64,000 bases of DNA, taken from NCBI GenBank assembly GCA_010405405.1, contig MU004230.1, positions 1,633,744-1,697,743 on the forward strand, given 5' to 3'. A program made the translations under genes and the position numbers. How positions within the stretch are numbered: the first letter of the stretch is position 1; every line of letters begins with the position of its first letter. The notes beneath the pieces are model-generated. The model was given only the letters and a program-made list of their open reading frames with translations, did no database searches and was not told the origin of the DNA. This DNA is from Microthyrium microscopicum (lineage: Eukaryota; Ascomycota; Dothideomycetes; Microthyriales; Microthyriaceae). This document shows positions 57,890-64,000 of the stretch, in pieces.

Positions 57890-60800
57890 TTTCTAGAAGG
57901 CTAACCTCCTAGGTACGAGTCTAAACTACCTTCTTTACGCAAGAAGTTAAATTACTATAATTTAATAATTCTTTACTTTATTTTATAATTAATAATATTA
58001 TTCTCTTTATCTTTATTATTATAGTTCTATAATAATAATTAACTATTAACTTAATAAGCTAATAATAAATAACTTTAAAATCTTTATATTTAAAATAAAG
58101 CCTTAGTAATTTAATAATAAGTTACTATATTTTATTTTATTATAATTATCTTATAGGCTAGTTCTCTCTTAAAAGAAAGAATTTTAGGTTATTATTATTA
58201 TATTTTTATTTATTAAAAGCTATTTATAAAGTTTTTTATACCTTATTTATTATTTAATATATTAATTTAGTTTAAGCTATTATAGTTAATAAATTAGACT
58301 CTTTTAATTAAAAGCTAATCTAATACTAAACTTATAAATTTATTTTTCTCTTTTTTAAAAAAAGTAACTCTTTTTAAAAAAAAGAAATAAATAAAGAATA
58401 GCTAAAAAGAATTTATAAGTGTAAGGAATCCTTATAGGTTTGGTGTTTTAGTGTTAGATCTAGAGATCTAATCTTGTAGATAAGATCTCTTTATCTCGTT
58501 TAGAGTTAGTATATCTAAGGATCCCCTAGGCCCTATATCTTTATATCTATAGCTCTATCTCTAAATCTCCTCTCTCTATACGTAGATCCTATAATACTAG
58601 CTATATTCTACTTACTTAATTATACCTAATAGCTCTTTATATAATCTACGTACCTTTATACTAAAAAATAACTCTATACATTTATTATATATTACTAGAT
58701 TGTTATTAGCTAAAGTTATACTTGAATTTACTAAATAATAATAATAAATTAGTAGTACTACTCTTAGTTAAGATTAGCGCTATTTAGATTCTTATAGAAG
58801 GTACTAGCAAAGCTATAAATACTTAATTAAATAAACGCCTTTTTAGTGTCATTTACTAAAATAAAGAATATAAAGTAGTTAAAGCGTTTACTCTACTATA
58901 TTCTTTTACTAACAATTTATAGAGGTATTTCTATATTCTCTCTACTTACTATCTATTTATATATACCTTATCCCTTATCTAAAAATATTCATTATTCTAT
59001 TAGATTAGTTCTAATAATAATAGAAATAATATTATTATAGATTATAAAAATAACTAATGCGCTAATCATAGTACGCTACCTTATTCTCTCTACCTTAAAT
59101 ATAAGTACTTATAATCTTATTTACTAGAGCGTTTCCTATCTCTTTACGACTTATATAGACACTTCTTAAAGGCTATATTAGTTATATTAAATATAAAAGC
59201 TAATTAGATATTAACTTTGTAGTTAACCCTTTAATATAAACTACTTAGGATTTAAGATACTATTAAACTCTCTCTAATACTTAAAAAAGATAAAGGACTT
59301 TTTAATAATAAAGACGCTAAATTCCTATATTAAAACGTTATAGATATTTAGGAAGTAGAGAAAGCTTTTAGAGTAGTACTTATCGTAGCGTTAATAAAAG
59401 AGCTAAGATTAAAGAAAGAGGTATTAACCTTTAGTGCTACCTAGATTACTAGCCCTTTTATAGTAAAAGTAATTAAAGAAAAAAAACGTATAGTAGAAGC
59501 GTTAGATAATAGTAAAGCACGTCTTCTAAAAGATATATAACTTTAGTTAGATTTACTACTTAGTTAACCTAACCCTCTAAATATCCCTCTAGGATTCTTT
59601 TCTTATTTGCTTATTATATTCATAGACCTAAACTATAATATTACTCTATTAGTAGTAGATAAGCCTTTATTTATATAGGCCTTATATAGAATTAGACTAA
59701 AATAGAAGAAATAAGTATTAGTAATTCGTTAAGATAAAGTAGATCTATTAAACTTAGTATAGAATTAATATCTTATTATTAAAGGAGAAGATTTCTTATA
59801 TTATTATATTAAGTCTAGCTACTTTAAAAATTTCTTTAAACGACTTTATATCACGCTAGTAATATTATAAACTATAGCTCTTTACTATTAGTCTTTAAGA
59901 TTAGTATAGGATATTATTATAAAAAATCTCTTAGAATTAAACTTTAATATAGCTTATTTTAAGAAGTTATTTAAAACCTTATAGGATAAAGCTATAGATT
60001 AGCAACGTTTAATAGAAAATATTTAAGTCTATATTAACTAGTTATAACGTAATTATACTATTAAATTAAATATAGTATACTAGTCTAAATAATAGGCTAT
60101 TATAAAGCTAAAGACTAAACAAGCTACTAACTTTTAATATTAAGAATTAGTTAGCTTACTACGTACTAAAATTACTAAATTAGAAGGATAGCTATAAGTA
60201 GTATTAGTTATAGCATTACTTCTCTATATTAATTATAAAGATTTAGAAGATAACACTATTTTAGGTTATTATATATTAAATATTATATATCTAGTAGTAT
60301 TAGGTAATATCTAATCTATAGGTATATAATATTTAACTCTATTATTAACTATAGTAAGTATAGTAGGTAGTTACCCTTATTTTAAGAAACCTAGTAACTT
60401 TATTAGAATTAATATAACTAAGTATAAAATATAGAAGAAGAAAATACTTAATATCTTATTTAATAATAAGGCATATTTATACGTCTTAATAGAAAAAAAA
60501 AAGATTAAGTTTATTTACTAACGCTTTACTAGTATTACCTATAACTTTACTATTATTTAAGAAGGTAGAGAATTAAAGAACCTATATAAGTATATAAATA
60601 AGATATAGGCTAATCTAGATAGCTACTTTTATTCTAAAAATAGTTTTAAGAATACTAAAGCTTAGTTAAAGTTACCTAAAGCTAAGATAAAAGATTCTAA
60701 GACTCTTTAAGGGTTCTTAGAACAATTTAAAGCTAACTTTATAGATATAGAACTTAATAAACGTAAGAAGATCATTAAACTTAAAGATCTAATCTTAAAG

Positions 60801-63800
60801 AAGTTTATAAATTCCTTAGTAGCTTATAATATTAAAGACTTTATTATTTTCTATACTTAACTCTATAACGTTAGTCATTATATTAACTATAAATTAAATA
60901 CTAACGTAAATTTAAATAATAGTAACCTACATTAGAATAACTTACGTTAGGGAAATAATTAATCTTCTAATTAAAGAAATAATACTAACGCTAAAAATAA
61001 TAATATCTCTTAATTCCTAGATGTATTCTAAGTATTAAAGGCTAAGAAACATTATATTTATTATAGCAAAAAAGGATATTATACTAATATTAAGAACCTA
61101 CCTTATAAGAGTTAAGAGCTATTATCTAATTAGAAGATTAAAGCTAAGGTTACTTAACTAGCTATAGTATTTACGTATATACGTTAAGATTAATAGCCCT
61201 TTATTAAGAAAGCTTAAGATAAAGATAATTACTATTTATTAAACTAGATGCTCCTTTACTAAGCTATAAGGAGGAGCTAAATAAGAACGAAGCATAAAAC
61301 AAATAAAAGAAACGTTAGGATAATTAACTTAACGCTTAACTACTTAATATTAAAACTAATAAATAAAAAGCTAAGAAAACCTTTTATAGGAATAAAGAGG
61401 TTATTATTAGATATTTATATTATTATATTAAGCGCCTTAAATATAAAGAAGTAGTTTATAAGGACTATATTATACTAGTATACTTTTAAGCTATTTATAT
61501 ATTATTAGCTTTTATTATACTTATAGTATAGCTAAAGAATATTAAAAAGAAAGACTCTATTATTAAATCTTAGTAGACTATAGTAGAGCAAATTTATATT
61601 CTACGTAGTAAAGTATATTCTAATATAGGTATTTTAATTAATATAGATAGTAGCACTATAAGTATTATTAATTCCTACTACCTAAGATAATATAGTATAT
61701 TAATATTTAACCTTACTTAACCTTAAATTATTAAGCTTACTAATAGTAAGTCTATTTCTATAATTAATAGAGTTACTCTTATTAATATTTATATTAGCTA
61801 CTACGTTAAATAGCTTAGTTATTTTATTATAGAAGTTACTTTATATAACCTAATATTAAGAGCGCCTTAGATAGACTAATATAAAGTTAATCTCTATAGA
61901 GGGTTAAGAACCTTAACTTTTAGTAGTATACAATATATTACTAATTATATTATATTACATTGCCTAATATCTATAGATCTAAAAGAACGTATAATTAACC
62001 TTCTCCTTCTTAATAATATAGATATTACGTTTATATCTATTATAGTATTTAAGAAGCTTTTAAAGCGTAAAGACGTTATTATTAACGCTTTTTAGCTAGA
62101 AGATTTTAAAAAGATAAAAGATAATAAAATAATAGATAAGGATAATAATAATAGAGAAGTAATAAATCTCTTTACTTACGCTATCTTTAAAGAGAATTAT
62201 ATTAAATAGTAGGATAAGTAGGATAGCCTATATATATTATAAGAAGAAATACTAAAGCTTATTCTAGAGAAGTTTTAATAATACTTTAAGGTTTTTAACC
62301 TAAAATAAGCTAATACTTTTATACTATATTAAAGTAAATTTAATTATACTATTAACTTTATCCTAGATATAAAAATATTAAAACGTTATCCTATCTTAAT
62401 ATTCTTAAAGTAGGTATTAGTAGTAAAGTAGTATATAAAGTAATTATTAGTATATAGGTTTATAGGGCTTTCTAAGTCTTAATATACTATATTAATACTT
62501 TACGTTAGTAAGCTAGGCAAAGGTATTAGAGTTTATATTAATTATTATAAACTTAATAAAATTATTATTAAGAATAGTAATGTTTCTCCTCTTATTAATA
62601 AAATACTTACGCGTTTAATATATATAAAGTTCTACTTAAAATTTAATATTATTATAGCGTTTAAATAGATTTAAATTAAACCTAGAGATAAGCATAAAAT
62701 AGCCTTTCTTACTTAATATAGCCTCTTTAAATTTAACGTCTTCTTCTTTAGTCTTATAGGAGGGCTAGGAACGTTTTAATCTTATATTAATTACACGTTA
62801 ATGTAATTCCTTAACGATTTTGTTATTATCTACCTTAATAATATCTTAGTCTTTAGTAAAACGTTAGAAGAATATAACGTATATATCTATCTTATCTTAG
62901 ATATATTAGAATATATAGGTTTATTCCTAGATATTAAGAAGTCTAAATTCTACGTTTAGGAAGTTAAATACCTTAGTCTAATTATTACTACTAAGGGTAT
63001 TAAAATAGATTTTACTAAGGTTTAGGTAGTATTAGAATAGGAACGACTAGTATGCTTAAAAGACGTTTAGGCATTCCTTAGATTTACTAATTTTTACTAT
63101 TATTTTATATTTAGCTACTTAGCTATAGTAGCGCTATTAATTAATCTTATAAGAAAAGACGCTATTATAGTCTTTCTATAAGATCTAGAGGGGCTAGAGG
63201 AAAGAGCATTTAAAGCTCTTAAAGAAGCTTTTACTTTTACCTCTATCCTTATCTATTTTGACTATAATAAGAAAACTTAGGTAGAAATAAATACCTTAGA
63301 TTAAGTATATATAGTAGTATTATTATAAAAGGACGCTAATAGAGATTTTAAACTCGTTACGTTCCTATCTAAAAAGATAATACTTATAGAATATAATTAT
63401 AATATCTATAATAAGGAATTATTAGCTATTATTTAAGCTTTTAAAAAATAGGAACCTAAATTCTTTAGTATAGAAGACGTTATTAAGGTCTTCTTAGATT
63501 ATTAAAACCTTTAGATATTTATAAAAATAAAGAAGCTTACTTATTATTAAATACGATAGGCTAAATTTCTATTATAGTTCTACTTCCTTATTAAATATTA
63601 CCTAGGAATAGCTAATAGTAAAGCTAACGCTTTTATAAGACGTTCCTAAGATCTTCCTTAAAGTAATAATAATCTATAGATTACTTAGTAATATTAACTA
63701 CTTTTATTCCTCTATTAGTTTAGTACAAAAAAAGCGATTAAACTTACTATAATTCTTATTAACCTTATTATCTTATCTCTTTTATAAGTAGCTATAATTA

Positions 63801-64000
63801 TAACGAATAAGTTAGATGCTATTATAATAGGGGAGTTATATTTAGAACCTATTGCGGAGAGCTTTTAGAATAAGGCTCTAGCTAGTTTAGATAATTCTCT
63901 ACTAGTTAATAAGGAATCTCTAAACTTTGCCTTAGAATAGTTCTTAGAAGATGTTACGGATCTCCTCTAGATGTACGGATCCGCGCTATTCGGGCTACCC
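57890..64000. other. AT-rich, RIP-like isochore
   Basis: Composition changes abruptly near 57,890 from ordinary to strongly AT-rich, with abundant TpA and very few CpA/TpG, and stays so to about 63,930. This is the expected product of repeat-induced point mutation in ascomycete repeats. No host gene is visible in it. Confidence 0.85.
58430..64000 (+). mobile_element. fossil Ty3/gypsy-type LTR retrotransposon, runs off right edge
   Basis: A heavily decayed LTR element in plus orientation. A possible 5' LTR or leader lies near 58,430-58,680. Gag-like sequence is faintly visible at about 59,400-61,000, a protease-like patch near 61,620-61,690, reverse transcriptase at about 62,300-62,960, RNase H at about 63,230-63,480, and the link toward integrase near 63,590-63,650. 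The order protease, RT, RNase H with integrase after it fits Ty3/gypsy (Metaviridae). It is broken throughout, with dozens of breaks, consistent with old, intense RIP. The left boundary is uncertain and the right end is outside the window. Confidence 0.75.

Noticed and set aside
1-64000. tRNA, rRNA and CRISPR features
   Set aside because: I looked for B-box-like GGTTCRANYCC words and regularly spaced repeats. The few GGTTCGA matches (near 2,180 and 4,584) lack a matching A box and cloverleaf. No spaced direct-repeat array was seen.

Overview
The window is nuclear DNA of a filamentous ascomycete (Pezizomycotina). The evidence is short GT-AG introns (mostly 46-66 nt) with CTAAC/CTGAC branch sites, Zn2Cys6 and C2H2 regulators, a LaeA-type methyltransferase, an MCT-type MFS permease, and a sharply bounded AT-rich block at the right end that looks like RIP-mutated repeat DNA. 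The class cannot be fixed from sequence alone. I find 20 host genes (19 complete, one cut by the left edge), one probable host pseudogene and one fossil LTR retrotransposon.

Layout. 0-7 kb: the 3' end of an AlkB-type dioxygenase, an aldo/keto reductase, a disordered Ser-rich protein and a C2H2 factor. 7.7-24 kb, minus strand: a Lys-rich zinc-ribbon protein with WG motifs, STT3 (oligosaccharyltransferase catalytic subunit), a seven-exon multi-C2H2 factor and a 1179-residue C2H2 factor. 25.9-29.7 kb: an unknown conserved-looking protein, then SPC2 (signal peptidase complex) and EMC3 (ER membrane complex) on a shared divergent promoter. 29.7-33.6 kb: a gene desert with a decayed gene. 33.6-40.7 kb: a fourth C2H2 factor, a Zn2Cys6 factor and an MFS permease. 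42.4-50.2 kb: a tiny secreted collagen-like protein with duplicated exons, a LaeA-like methyltransferase, an unknown five-exon helical protein and EMC6. 50.7-57.7 kb: two tandem GRF zinc-finger genes sharing an intron inside the first zinc-binding Cys codon, an Rrp47/C1D exosome cofactor and a TVP38/VTT membrane protein. From about 57.9 kb to the end: AT-rich DNA holding a heavily decayed Ty3/gypsy element.

Themes. Four C2H2 factors and one Zn2Cys6 factor lie within 33 kb. Four ER membrane-protein biogenesis genes (STT3, SPC2, EMC3, EMC6) share the window, and two of them share one promoter. No biosynthetic backbone enzyme is present, so the regulator, transporter and methyltransferase group is not a classical secondary-metabolite cluster. 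The most unusual loci are the collagen-like gene built of symmetric 42-nt exons and the GRF pair. All gene models are inferred from splice signals and family knowledge, without database searches or transcripts.
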